Source: Bradyrhizobium sp. ORS 285
GTDB taxonomy: Bacteria; Pseudomonadota; Alphaproteobacteria; Rhizobiales; Xanthobacteraceae
Assembly (NCBI RefSeq): GCF_900176205.1
Contig: NZ_LT859959.1
Location: forward strand, 5,477,001-5,541,000
DNA length: 64,000 nt
Direction of reading: 5' to 3'
Shown here piece by piece: positions 35,118 through 43,471 of the stretch. Below the pieces are notes generated by a model. That model saw only the letters and a list, made by a program, of their open reading frames with translations, had not been told where the DNA came from and made no database searches. The translations under genes and the position numbers were made by a program. The first letter of the stretch is position 1, and the number at the start of each line of letters is the position of its first letter.

Positions 35118-36374
35118 ATGACTCGCTCCAACCGCACGGATCACATCCGCCTGACCTCGCACCCGGTGCCAGGCGCCAAGCACAACTTCCCGCTCCACTG
35201 GGGCGCCGAGACCGCGCGCGCGCGCGGGCCGATCATCGGCACGGTGTCGCGGCCGCAGGACCGCAACGTGATCGGCAGCCACGGCGGCTCCTACACGGTC
35301 TACCGCGCGCTCGCGGTGTCCTCGGGCGCGCTCGATCCGATCCGCCGCCCCGATCTCACCAACACTCATCCCGCCGCTACCATCGGCCCGTTCGGCCAGT
35401 GGCGCGATCCCGCCAAGATCGTCGCGCTCGACCCCTGGGGCCATCTGGTCGCCGAGAACTTTGGCGGCGAGATCGCCGAGGGCATCGACATCCGCCCCTC
35501 CATTGCGGTGACCAAGGCACGCATCGAGCTGCCGGAGCTGCACGCCGCGCTCGCGGCCAAACGCCTCGTTCACGACGGCGAGGTCGTGCATGCCAATGGC
35601 AGCGTCTCGGTGGTGAAGATCGCCATCGATCCGGTGTGGTACCTGCCCGGCGTCGCCGCGCGCTTCGGCACCAGCGAAAACAATCTGCGCCGCGGCCTGT
35701 TCGAGCAAACCGGCGGCATGTATCCGGAGCTGGTGACGCGGCCAGACCTGCAGGTGTTCCTGCCGCCGATCGGCGGCACCACGGTGTATCTGTTCGGCGA
35801 CGTCACCAAGCTGAACGACTCCAGGACCAAGATCACATGCCGCGTGCATGACGAGTGCAACGGCTCCGACGTGTTCGGCTCGGACATCTGCACCTGCCGC
35901 CCCTATCTGATCCACGGCATCGAGGAATGCGTCGCCGCCGGCCAGAACGGCGGGCTCGGCATCATCGTCTACAACCGCAAGGAAGGCCGCGCGCTCGGCG
36001 AAGTGACGAAATTCCTGGTCTACAATGCACGCAAGCGCCAGGAGGACGGCGACGCGGCTGCGGCCTATTTCGAACGCACCGAATGCGTCGCCGGCGTGCA
36101 GGATGCACGCTTCCAGCAGCTGATGCCTGATGTCATCCACTGGCTCGGGATCAAGCGTATCGACCGCTTCATCTCGATGAGCGACATGAAGCATGATGCG
36201 CTGGTGGGACAGGGCGTCGACATCGTCGAGCGCGTGCCGATCCCCGACGAACTGATTCCGGCCGACGCCCATGTCGAGATTGCAGCCAAGAAGGCCGCCG
36301 GCTATTTCTCGCTGGAGCCGCAGAAGCCCGAAGCGCTCGGCGACACCGTCGGCCGTCCGCTCGAGAAGTACTGA
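35118..36374 (+). CDS. GTP cyclohydrolase II homolog, URC1-like (uracil catabolism)
   Basis: Protein of 418 aa whose C-terminal half (about residues 215-400) is a GTP cyclohydrolase II domain. Zinc-binding cysteines are visible in CRVHDECNGSDVFGSDICTC. The motif following them, CRPYLIHG, differs from the canonical riboflavin-pathway DCGPQL, and the catalytic loop reads YNRKEGRALGEV instead of the QEGRGIGL form. The ~200-residue N-terminal extension is typical of the URC1 group. The next gene encodes DUF1688 (URC4), so this is probably the URC1 enzyme of the uracil catabolic pathway known from yeast, not a riboflavin enzyme. The start at 35118 follows GGGGG; the frame from 34905 is not needed. 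Confidence 0.82.
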   Translation: MTRSNRTDHIRLTSHPVPGAKHNFPLHWGAETARARGPIIGTVSRPQDRNVIGSHGGSYTVYRALAVSSGALDPIRRPDLTNTHPAATIGPFGQWRDPAKIVALDPWGHLVAENFGGEIAEGIDIRPSIAVTKARIELPELHAALAAKRLVHDGEVVHANGSVSVVKIAIDPVWYLPGVAARFGTSENNLRRGLFEQTGGMYPELVTRPDLQVFLPPIGGTTVYLFGDVTKLNDSRTKITCRVHDECNGSDVFGSDICTCRPYLIHGIEECVAAGQNGGLGIIVYNRKEGRALGEVTKFLVYNARKRQEDGDAAAAYFERTECVAGVQDARFQQLMPDVIHWLGIKRIDRFISMSDMKHDALVGQGVDIVERVPIPDELIPADAHVEIAAKKAAGYFSLEPQKPEALGDTVGRPLEKY

Positions 36375-36389
36375 GCACAGCGGCTGATC

Positions 36390-37613
36390 ATGACCGACGT
36401 CTCATCCCTCCTGTCCGCCCGCGCCGTCCGCGAGCGGGCGCATCAGCTGCTTGCCCTCGGGCTCGATGACAAGCTGCCGCATTTTCGCATCGATCTCGGC
36501 AAGCTCGATGCGATTGCCGACCTCGTGCGCGACGTGACGAACAAGGCGTATCCGCGCGGCGAGGTGCCGTTTCATTCACGCTGGCGGCACTTCGTGGTCG
36601 GCGGCATCGATCGCTGGGCGGAGATCGCCGTAAAGACGCAATGGCCGGATGCGGCGGCGCGCGCGCGCGCCGAGTTCGATCTCGCCATCGCCAGCGTTCT
36701 GCTCGACGCGGGCGCTGGCGCGGCCTGGCGCTATCAGGACGCCGTCACCGGCGCGAAGATCGGCCGATCCGAGGGGTTGGCGCTGGCCAGCCTCGACATG
36801 TTTGTGAGCGGCGCGTTTTCCTCCGACGCGAAAGATCCGATGCGCGCCGATGCGGCCAAGCTGCAACAGCTCACCGTTGCCGATCTCGAACGCGGCTTCC
36901 AGGTTGGTCCCGACAATCCGCTGGTCGGATTGGAAGGCCGGGTCGCGCTGCTGCGCCGGTTGGGCGAGGTGACGGCTGCAAAGCCGGAGATTTTCGGAAC
37001 AAAGGACGCTCCGCGTCCCGGCGGTCTGTTCGATCAGCTCGCCGTCGGCGCGAGAAATGGCCACATCGATGCGGCTTCGATCCTGCAGCAGGTGCTGCTG
37101 CAGCTCGGCCCGATCTGGCCGTCACGTCTGACGCTGCAAGGCATCGCGCTCGGCGATTGCTGGCGGCATGCATCATTGGTCACCGGCGACGAAACCACCG
37201 GTCTCGTCCCGCTGCACAAGCTGTCGCAATGGCTGAGCTATTCGCTGATCGAACCGCTACAGGGCGCGGGCCTCATGGTGGACAACATCGACGGCCTCAC
37301 CGGCCTCGCCGAATACCGCAATGGCGGCCTGTTCGTCGACGGCGGCGTGTTGAGCTTGCGCAATCCCGCCGACGCCACGCGCGCCCATGAGGTCGACTCC
37401 CCGCTGGTGGTGGAATGGCGCGCGCTCACCGTCGCCCTGCTCGACCGCCTGGCCGCACTGATCCGCCAGCGCACCGGCCAGAGCGCCGAGCAGCGACCAC
37501 TGGCCCGCATCCTCGAAGGCGGCACCTGGGCCGCCGGCCGCAAGCTCGCCTTCGCGCGCCGCCCCGACGGCTCGCCGCCGCTGACCATCATCAGTGACGG
37601 CACGGTGTTTTAA
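36390..37613 (+). CDS. URC4/DUF1688 family protein (uracil catabolism)
   Basis: Protein of 407 aa belonging to DUF1688, the URC4/Urg3 family. Recognisable stretches include SRWRHFVVGGIDRW, PRPGGLFDQL, LGDCWRHA, VPLHKLSQWLSYSLIEPL and YRNGGLFVDGGVL. In Lachancea kluyveri URC4 is required for the third uracil-degradation pathway with URC1 and a uracil phosphoribosyltransferase, but its reaction is not fully assigned. It starts 16 bases after the URC1-like stop, and the uracil phosphoribosyltransferase follows, giving the same set here as in fungi. No signal peptide or membrane segment is seen, so it is cytoplasmic. Confidence 0.85.
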   Translation: MTDVSSLLSARAVRERAHQLLALGLDDKLPHFRIDLGKLDAIADLVRDVTNKAYPRGEVPFHSRWRHFVVGGIDRWAEIAVKTQWPDAAARARAEFDLAIASVLLDAGAGAAWRYQDAVTGAKIGRSEGLALASLDMFVSGAFSSDAKDPMRADAAKLQQLTVADLERGFQVGPDNPLVGLEGRVALLRRLGEVTAAKPEIFGTKDAPRPGGLFDQLAVGARNGHIDAASILQQVLLQLGPIWPSRLTLQGIALGDCWRHASLVTGDETTGLVPLHKLSQWLSYSLIEPLQGAGLMVDNIDGLTGLAEYRNGGLFVDGGVLSLRNPADATRAHEVDSPLVVEWRALTVALLDRLAALIRQRTGQSAEQRPLARILEGGTWAAGRKLAFARRPDGSPPLTIISDGTVF

Positions 37614-37646
37614 GGGGTTTGGACCAAACTTGCCGGCCTCGCCGCT

Positions 37647-37728
37647 CGTCATTGCGAGCGCAGCGAAGCAATCCAGGGGCCAGGAAGAAAGTCTGGATTG
37701 CTTCGTCGCTTCGCTCCTCGCAATGACG
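37647..37728. repeat. Dispersed inverted repeat (family E)
   Basis: CGTCATTGCGAGCGCAGCGA at the left and CGCTCCTCGCAATGACG at the right, with inner AGCAATCCAG and CTGGATTGCT, form a long imperfect hairpin. This GTCATTGCGAG element is familiar as a dispersed repeat in Rhizobiales. It sits between urc4 and upp. Confidence 0.75.
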
Positions 37729-37746
37729 AAACTAATCAGTTGTTCG

Positions 37747-37834
37747 TAGGGTGGGCAAAGCGCAGCGTGCCCACCATTCCAACCTGAGCTAAGATCGCGG
37801 TGGGCACGGCGCCTCGCACCTTTGCCCACCCTAC
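37747..37834. repeat. Dispersed repeat with 15-bp inverted ends (family D), copy 2
   Basis: It has the same GTAGGGTGGGCAAAG and CTTTGCCCACCCTAC ends as at 33.46-33.62 kb, but a shorter centre. Its right end abuts the GGAG ribosome-binding site of upp, with the last base of the repeat at 37834 and GGAG at 37835-37838. It may affect upp translation. Confidence 0.8.
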
Positions 37835-37847
37835 GGAGATGAAAACC

Positions 37848-38477
37848 ATGGAAGGCGTCACGGTCGTCGATCATCCGCTGGTGCAGCACAAGCTGACCCT
37901 GATCCGCGACAAGTCGATTTCGACCAAATCATTCCGCGAACTCCTCAAGGAGATCGGCATGCTCCTGTGCTACGAGGTCACGCGCGACCTGCCGCTCACG
38001 GAAGTGGAAGTCGAGACGCCGCTGGCGCGGATGCAGTCGGCCAAGATCGCCGGCAAGAAGCTGGTGTTCGTGCCGGTGCTGCGCGCCGGCGTCACCTTCG
38101 TCGACGGCATGCTCGACCTGGTGCCGACCGCCCGCGTTGCCCATATCGGCCTCTATCGCGAGCCGCAGACCTTCACCGCCGTCGAGTACTTCTTCAAGGC
38201 CCCCTCCGACCTGCAGGAGCGCCTGGCCGTGGTCGTGACCCCGGTGCTGGCCACCGGCAACAGCGCCGTCGCCGCGGTCGACCGCCTCAAGGAGCGCGGC
38301 GCCAAGGACATCCGCATGGTCTGCATGATCGCCGCGCCAGAAGGCGTCGAGCGCGTGCGCGGCCTGCATCCCGACGTCACCTTGTGGACCGCCGCGATCG
38401 ACGAGGGCCTCGACGACGACGCCTTCATCATCCCCGGCCTCGGCGACGCCGGCGACCGGGCGTACGGAACGCGGTAA
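37848..38477 (+). CDS. upp: Uracil phosphoribosyltransferase
   Basis: Type I phosphoribosyltransferase of 209 aa, the usual length, making UMP from uracil and PRPP. Typical parts are [35 protein letters not shown], and the uracil-binding C-terminal [15 protein letters not shown]. The PRPP loop reads [11 protein letters not shown], where most Upp proteins have DPMLATGGSA, and the flexible loop [17 protein letters not shown] is also divergent. The ATG at 37848 is nine bases after GGAG; an ATG at 37839 would sit directly on it. After urc1 and urc4 it completes the URC set, in which uracil is first made into a nucleotide. It is probably a dedicated paralog. Confidence 0.88.
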   Translation: MEGVTVVDHPLVQHKLTLIRDKSISTKSFRELLKEIGMLLCYEVTRDLPLTEVEVETPLARMQSAKIAGKKLVFVPVLRAGVTFVDGMLDLVPTARVAHIGLYREPQTFTAVEYFFKAPSDLQERLAVVVTPVLATGNSAVAAVDRLKERGAKDIRMVCMIAAPEGVERVRGLHPDVTLWTAAIDEGLDDDAFIIPGLGDAGDRAYGTR

Positions 38478-38510
38478 AGCTTCCTCTGCTGTTACAGCGA
38501 GATGCAGGCG

Positions 38511-38648
38511 CCGTAGCCCGGATGAGCGTCAGACGACGCCTCTTCGGCGTCGGCGCGAGCGACATCCGGGTTCACCGCGACAATTCGTGAGAACCCGGAT
38601 GTCGCGTCCGCCTCCGCCCTGTGGGCTTCGGCTTAGGCTCATCCGGGA
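38511..38648. repeat. Dispersed hairpin repeat (family F)
   Basis: CCGTAGCCCGGATGAGCGTC at the left pairs with GGCTCATCCGGG at the right, and CATCCGGGTT (about 38572) pairs with AACCCGGATG (about 38592) inside. The CCCGGATGAGC...ACATCCGGG layout is a common Bradyrhizobium intergenic repeat. Confidence 0.65.
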
Positions 38649-38689
38649 TTCGATACTCAGCATGGCCCCGACCGGCAAAACAAACTCCG

Positions 38690-38880
38690 CTGTCATCCCG
38701 GGCAAGTCACGGCAACGCGACAGCGTTGTCGGGACGCCGACCCGGGATCCATAACCACCGCTTTCCGATGTAAGCACGATGGAGCGTCGTTCGTCGCCAA
38801 AACGAGGCCCTGTGTTTATGGGTCCCGGGTCGGCGCCATGACGTCGCGTTGCGACGCCATGGCTTGCCCGGGACGACACT
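38690..38880. repeat. Dispersed hairpin repeat (family A), copy 3
   Basis: TGTCATCCCGGGCAAGTCACG, GACCCGGGATCCATAACCACCG, then TTTATGGGTCCCGGGTC and GCTTGCCCGGGACGACA. The outer and inner segments pair with each other to form one long stem. It shares the CCATAACCACCG and TATGGGTCCCGG pieces with the copies at 3.65 and 32.3 kb. Confidence 0.7.
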
Positions 38881-39162
38881 AGAATATGTGGCAGGACCTG
38901 ATGTTTCCGTTCGCCACGGCGTCGAGCTCAGGAGCAACACTGCTCCAACAGTCGTCAATCGCACCATTAGATCGAGCCGCAGCTAGCAGACACTCTGATT
39001 TGCCCGACGAGCACGATCGGTCGCTCAATCGTGCCAAACTCCTCTGTGCCGCGGTCGATCTGCTTCGCGCGAAGACGCGATATTCCGATGCAGATTCAAC
39101 AACTAGCTCGACTTCAAGGGCCCCCGCGAAAATAAACCACTTCCAAAAAACCGAATTTCGGG

Positions 39163-39537
39163 TTTATCCTGCCTCCGTTCCGGTCCGGATGAGGGGCGTA
39201 CGCGTCGTCACGAGACGTTGGATCGGCAATGCGGTGGACGTCGGGGCATCGGATGTGCTTGCGCGGACGAGCGGTGCTTTGCGGACGGCGAAGTCGCGTG
39301 GTTCTGATACCCCGAAGCTGGTATCAAGTCGGCCGGTGTGACGCATCGGATCGATGACGGCGGCCAACGAGCCGGGCGCCGGGGAGATCGCGTATAAGCC
39401 GTAAACCATCGCGCAGGGAAGGCCGGATGCTCCGGTCCGTACCTGTGGTTCTGCCGCGTGCTTATCTTGCTGCACGCGGACCGCGGGTGCGACCGGCACC
39501 CGGCCTTCCCTGCGCCCTCATCATCTCACGAGGGCAG
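39163..39537. ncRNA. Large structured intergenic element, possible ncRNA or non-autonomous repeat
   Basis: A perfect 16-bp inverted repeat (GCGCAGGGAAGGCCGG at 39411-39426 with its complement at 39500-39515) encloses a second perfect 8-bp stem (CCGCGTGC 39454-39461, GCACGCGG 39472-39479) and a CCGGATGCTCCGG hairpin. CCCTC...GAGGG follows at about 39516-39534. The preceding ~200 bases, including GACGGCGAAGTCGCGTGG, look like sequence that recurs with this hairpin in Bradyrhizobium relatives (from memory). Whether it is transcribed is unknown; the strand is therefore not assigned. Confidence 0.5.
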
Positions 39538-39631
39538 TGACGATTGCATCAACCGGGCGCATGCGCGCCGCGGCAGCGATGCGGCTTGCCCCGGCTGTTT
39601 GACAAGGTTCAGATGAAATCCTCGCGCGACG

Positions 39632-41005
39632 TCAGCCGGCGAACGCCGCCTGCGCCTCCGGCAGCGCCCAGATCTTCTCGATCGCCGCAGCACCCGCCGC
39701 CGTGATCGCCGCCTCGTCGCCATGCAGATAGCGGCCGTCGTGGATCAGCAGCCGGCCATCGACCATCACCTGATCGATATTGGCGCGGTTGGCGAGCGCG
39801 ATCAGGCCGCGGCGCGGATCATGCAGCGGCTGGAGGTGCGGATGCGTCATGTCGACGACCGTGAGATCGGCGGTGGCGCCCGGCGCGATGACGCCGAGAT
39901 CGTCGCGCTTGATCATCGCAGCCGCGGTCGCGGTGACCGCATCGATCAGCTCCGGCGCGCTCGCGGTCTCGGCATTGCCGAGCGCGACCTTCGAGATCAG
40001 CGACGCCGCGTTGAGCTCGCCGAGCAGGTCCATGTTGTAGCCGTCGGTGCCGACGGCTGTACGCACGCCATGCGCGGCGAAGCGGCCGAACGCAGCGGTG
40101 ACACCGGCACGCGCGAACACGCGCGGACAGTTCAGCACGCCGGCGCCGCGCGCCGCCATCAGCTTCAAATCCGCATCGGTCGAGGCATGGCAATGCGCGG
40201 CGAGCAGATCGGGCCCGAGCAGGCCGAGCCAGTCGAGATATTCGGCCGGCGTGCGCCCGCCGTAGCGCTGCCCGATGGTCGCAACCTCGCCGGCGCTTTG
40301 CGCCATGTGCGTCGTGATGGGAACGTCAAGCTCGCGCGCCCGCGCCGCGGCAGCGCGCAACAGGTCAGGTCTGCAGGTGTCGGTCGCATGCGGACTCATC
40401 GCCAGACGAATGCGCCCGTCGCCCTGCCCGTGCCAGCGCTGATGCAGCGCGTTCCAGGTCGCCATGTCAGCTTCGCCGCCATCGCCGGCATAGTGCACGA
40501 CGCCGGAGGCATCGGCCTTGGCGTCCGACGTCGAGAACAGATAGGGCGCGCCGTAGAAGCGCAGTCCCATCTCGAGCGCCGCATCGAACAGCTCGGGGAT
40601 CGTGTTGCGGAACGGCTCCATCACCGTGGTCGCGCCACCCTTCAGCAGCTGCAGCACGCCCATGCGGCCGATCGCCAGCCGCTCTTCGACGGTCAGGATC
40701 TCCGCCCCGCGCTTCGACAGCGGCAGCAGCACCGTGTAGACGATGCTCTTGTTGTTGCGCCGGCCGTTGCCGTCCTCGGTCAAGGTGCGCGCGATCGCCT
40801 CGCTGAAGATGTGGTTGTGCAGGTTCAACAGGCCCGGCAGCACGAAACGGCCGGGGCGGTCGAACACCTCGTCGGCGGAAGGACGGCTCGGCGTCACCGC
40901 GGCGATGCGCTTGCCCTCGACCAGCACCCAATGGTCGCGCAGCACATGCTGCGCGCCGTCCTTGCGCGTCAGCACGTAGCTGCCGAAGATCGCGGTCGTG
41001 CTCAT
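39632..41005 (-). CDS. Amidohydrolase, SAH/guanine deaminase-like
   Basis: Metal-dependent hydrolase of 457 aa in the ATZ/TRZ-like deaminase branch. It has the first metal pair in LLNLHNHIFSEA, His in THMAQSAGE, His in LLAAHCHAS and the conserved Asp in AVGTDGYNMD. All the residues expected for a deaminase or amide hydrolase are present. It is the last gene of a six-gene operon with an amino-acid-type ABC transporter, a carbamoylase-like nitrilase and a deacetylase-fold protein, overlapping the latter by ATGA. The likely substrate is an N-heterocycle or amidine imported by that transporter. Guanine, hydroxyatrazine or S-adenosylhomocysteine deaminases are its broad relatives. Confidence 0.78.
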   Translation of the reverse strand: MSTTAIFGSYVLTRKDGAQHVLRDHWVLVEGKRIAAVTPSRPSADEVFDRPGRFVLPGLLNLHNHIFSEAIARTLTEDGNGRRNNKSIVYTVLLPLSKRGAEILTVEERLAIGRMGVLQLLKGGATTVMEPFRNTIPELFDAALEMGLRFYGAPYLFSTSDAKADASGVVHYAGDGGEADMATWNALHQRWHGQGDGRIRLAMSPHATDTCRPDLLRAAAARARELDVPITTHMAQSAGEVATIGQRYGGRTPAEYLDWLGLLGPDLLAAHCHASTDADLKLMAARGAGVLNCPRVFARAGVTAAFGRFAAHGVRTAVGTDGYNMDLLGELNAASLISKVALGNAETASAPELIDAVTATAAAMIKRDDLGVIAPGATADLTVVDMTHPHLQPLHDPRRGLIALANRANIDQVMVDGRLLIHDGRYLHGDEAAITAAGAAAIEKIWALPEAQAAFAG

Positions 41006-41895
41006 GCGCCCGTGGTTTCCGCTGCCTCATGACGCTGATAGTTCGCCGCGATCTCCGCGCCGGTGGTAATCCAGACGTCCTGGCACGATTTGGCGTAGTT
41101 GAGGAACTCGCGCAGCAGCCGGAAGCGCATCGGTCGCCCCGACACCTGCGGATGCAGCACGGTCGTGACCATCGCGCCCCAGTCGCGGACCTCGTCGAGT
41201 TCGTCCTTCCACATCGACAGCACGTGCTCCTTCGGAAAGATCGAGCGCGGCGAGAACCGCGCCGAAAGACCGTGCATCCAGTCATCATAGCTCGACGTCA
41301 CCGGGATCTCGATCGTGCCGGGCGAGCCGGAGGCCAAGCGATGCCGATAGGGCCTGACGTCGTCGCGGAACGACGAGGTGTAGACGATGCCCTGGCCCAC
41401 CAGCGCGACGCGCAGTTCCTCGCAGAACTCGCCGAACGGCGCGCGGTAACCGATCGGACGGACGCCGAGCCGGCGCTGCAGCGTCTCGAAGCCGCGCTCG
41501 ATCTCCTCGATGATGAAGGGATCGCCGGGATCGGGCAGCAGATGATGATAGCCGTGATGACCGATTTCGTGGCCGGCCTTCAGCACCGCCTCCGCCATCG
41601 CGGGGTGCGCATCGACCGCCCAGCCCGTGATGAAGAACGTTGCCTTGAGATCGAGCTCAGCGAGCAGTTCGAGCAGCTTCGGCGTGCCGACGCGCGCCTC
41701 GAAGCCGCCGAAACTCATCGTGACCAGCCGCGCGGCATGCGCGGGGTCCTTCGAGGTCCAGGCGCTCTCGGCGTCGATGTCGAACGACAGGAACATCGCC
41801 GCCTTGTACGGCGCGGGCCAGGGATACTCCGGCGCCGGCGGCGCCGTATTGGAGGGAATGAGCGGAATGCCCGCGAGCGCCTTACTGTCCGGCAT
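41002..41895 (-). CDS. Polysaccharide-deacetylase-fold hydrolase (PuuE/HpPgdA-like)
   Basis: Carbohydrate-esterase-4 fold protein of 297 aa without a signal peptide. Motif 1 is FDIDAESAW, with the metal/catalytic Asp residues, and motif 2 is GHEIGHHGYHH with the two metal histidines. YRAPFGEF supplies the motif-3 Arg. Cytoplasmic relatives of this type include PuuE allantoinase and other amide/imide hydrolases of nitrogen metabolism, so ring or amide hydrolysis is as likely as sugar deacetylation. It overlaps the binding-protein gene by 14 bases and the downstream amidohydrolase by four, so it belongs to the degradation operon. Confidence 0.78.
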   Translation of the reverse strand: MPDSKALAGIPLIPSNTAPPAPEYPWPAPYKAAMFLSFDIDAESAWTSKDPAHAARLVTMSFGGFEARVGTPKLLELLAELDLKATFFITGWAVDAHPAMAEAVLKAGHEIGHHGYHHLLPDPGDPFIIEEIERGFETLQRRLGVRPIGYRAPFGEFCEELRVALVGQGIVYTSSFRDDVRPYRHRLASGSPGTIEIPVTSSYDDWMHGLSARFSPRSIFPKEHVLSMWKDELDEVRDWGAMVTTVLHPQVSGRPMRFRLLREFLNYAKSCQDVWITTGAEIAANYQRHEAAETTGA

Positions 41896-42700
41896 TGATC
41901 GTCACCTTCTCGATGGCGTTATCGCCAAGCTTCCACTTCGCCAGCAGCGCCTTGTAGCTGCCGTCGGCGACCAGCGCCTCCAGGGCGGCGCGCAGGGACT
42001 CGCGCAACTCCTCCGCCTTCACCGGGGTCGCGAGCCCGGTATATTGAAAGGCGATCGGCGTGCCGACCGGCACATAGGTGTTCGGCTCGAGGTCCATGAT
42101 GTAGGGCAAGGTCTCGTTGCCCTGCACGGCAGCGTCGATGCGGCCCTGCTTGAGCTGCGTGCGCGCATCGGCCGAGCCCTCGGTACCGACGAATTCGATC
42201 GGCGTCGCGCCGCAGTTCTTGTCGCTCCAGGCCGCGATGTCCTTCGGGAACATCGTGCGCCTGGAGGCGCCGACCTTCTTGCCGCACAGCGCCGCCGGCT
42301 CCTTGAACTCGGCGGCACGCGAGGCCTGCACGAAGAAGCGCGGGCCGCTGCGCAGATAATCGATGAAGCTCGCGGTTTCCTGCCGGCTCTTGAGGTCGGT
42401 CATGCCGGTGAGGATGATGTCGAAGCGCTGGGTAGCGAGGCCAGGCATCAGCTGGTCGAAGCTGGTCTCCTGCCACACCGCCTTGACGCCGAGCTTCTTG
42501 GCCAGCGCCTCGCCGAGCTCGACGTCGAACCCGGTCAGGGTCGCGGTCGCCGGATCCTTGAACTCCATCGGCGGATAGTTCGGCACCACCGCGATGCGCA
42601 ACCCGTTCTGCTTGATCTCGGCCGGCAGCTCGGCGGCAAATGCGCCGCCCACCATCGCCGCGCTCGCGACGGCGGCCAACATGATCGACTTGAAGCTCAT
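41882..42700 (-). CDS. Amino-acid-type ABC transporter substrate-binding protein
   Basis: Periplasmic binding protein of 272 aa, family SBP_bac_3. The signal peptide MSFKSIMLAAVASAAMVGGA is cleaved after AFA near residue 23. The mature part starts LPAEIKQNGLRIAVVPNYPPMEF, with GFDVELGEALAKKLG typical of polar amino-acid binders. The operon context (nitrilase, amidohydrolase, deacetylase fold) suggests it binds an amino-acid-like nitrogen compound such as a ureide or carbamoyl derivative, but the ligand is not known. It is transcribed after the ATPase and permease. Confidence 0.87.
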   Translation of the reverse strand: MSFKSIMLAAVASAAMVGGAFAAELPAEIKQNGLRIAVVPNYPPMEFKDPATATLTGFDVELGEALAKKLGVKAVWQETSFDQLMPGLATQRFDIILTGMTDLKSRQETASFIDYLRSGPRFFVQASRAAEFKEPAALCGKKVGASRRTMFPKDIAAWSDKNCGATPIEFVGTEGSADARTQLKQGRIDAAVQGNETLPYIMDLEPNTYVPVGTPIAFQYTGLATPVKAEELRESLRAALEALVADGSYKALLAKWKLGDNAIEKVTINAGQ

Positions 42701-42706
42701 CTGATC

Positions 42707-43471
42707 TCACCCCACTTCGGCTGCCAAAAATGCCTTGGTCCGGGCCTCGCGCGGCGCGCGCAGCACCTCGCCGGCCGGACCGCTCTCGACGATCACGCCC
42801 TGGTCCATATAGACCACGCGGTCGGCGACCTCGCGCGCGAAGCCGAGCTCATGCGTGACGACCAGCATGGTCATGCCGGAAGTCGCGAGCTCCTTCATCA
42901 CGCCGAGTACCTCGCCGACCAATTCCGGATCGAGCGCCGAGGTCGGCTCGTCGAACAGCACCAGCCGCGGCGTCATCGCCAGCGCGCGTGCGATCGCGAC
43001 CCGCTGCTGCTGGCCGCCGGACAATTGCGAGGGATAGGAGCCGGCCTTGTCGGCGAGCCCGACCCGGCGCAGCAGCGCCATCGCCGCATCCCTGGCCTCG
43101 GCCGGCTTGCGCTTCTGCACCTGCACGGGACCCTCGATGATGTTCTCCAACGCCGTCATGTGGGGGAACAAATTGAAGCGCTGGAACACCATGCCGCAGG
43201 CGAGCCGCTGCCGCGCGATCTCGCGCTCGGACAGCCGATGCAGCCGGCCGTCCTGCTCACGAAAGCCGAGCAACTCGCCGTCGAGCCAGATGCCGCCGCT
43301 GTCGGCCGTGGTGAGCTGGTTGACGCAGCGGAGCAAGGTGGTCTTGCCGGAGCCGGACTGGCCGATCAGGCAGACCACCTCGCCTTCGAACACATCCAGC
43401 GAGACCTGCTTGAGCGCCTGGAACTCGCCGAAGCGCTTGCTGACCTGGCGGATCGCGACCAGCGGCTTCAT
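42707..43471 (-). CDS. Amino-acid-type ABC transporter ATP-binding protein
   Basis: ATPase of 254 aa, GlnQ/HisP type. Walker [12 protein letters not shown] near residue 38, signature [15 protein letters not shown] and Walker [15 protein letters not shown] are intact. The C-terminal part has the usual [21 protein letters not shown]. Its first base is the last base of the permease stop (43471), so the two genes overlap by one base. It serves the permease and binding protein of the same operon. Confidence 0.9.
   Translation of the reverse strand: MKPLVAIRQVSKRFGEFQALKQVSLDVFEGEVVCLIGQSGSGKTTLLRCVNQLTTADSGGIWLDGELLGFREQDGRLHRLSEREIARQRLACGMVFQRFNLFPHMTALENIIEGPVQVQKRKPAEARDAAMALLRRVGLADKAGSYPSQLSGGQQQRVAIARALAMTPRLVLFDEPTSALDPELVGEVLGVMKELATSGMTMLVVTHELGFAREVADRVVYMDQGVIVESGPAGEVLRAPREARTKAFLAAEVG

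Larger units (their letters stand above)
38478..39631. other. 1.15-kb gene-free repeat-rich region
   Basis: I see no convincing gene. In order it contains a CGTAGCCCGGATGAGC...GGCTCATCCGGG repeat (38511-38648), a family A hairpin (38690-38880), an A/T-richer stretch (about 38885-39165) with no recognisable content, and a structured element (39163-39537). An open frame of 151 codons at 38886-39341 crosses unrelated segments and the start of the structured element, has no Shine-Dalgarno and no domain, and is not accepted. The region separates upp from the convergent amidohydrolase operon. Confidence 0.7.

Noticed and set aside
35118..36374. Riboflavin biosynthesis role (ribA) for the GTP cyclohydrolase II homolog
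   Set aside because: The neighbours are DUF1688 and upp, other rib genes are absent, and the motif after the zinc cysteines differs from riboflavin-pathway enzymes.
38886..39341. A 151-codon plus-strand frame in the repeat region
   Set aside because: No ribosome site, no domain, and it runs into the structured element; coding character is not visible.
33461..39537. A CRISPR array
   Set aside because: The repeats are inverted, few, of different families and unevenly spaced; there are no regular spacers and no cas genes.
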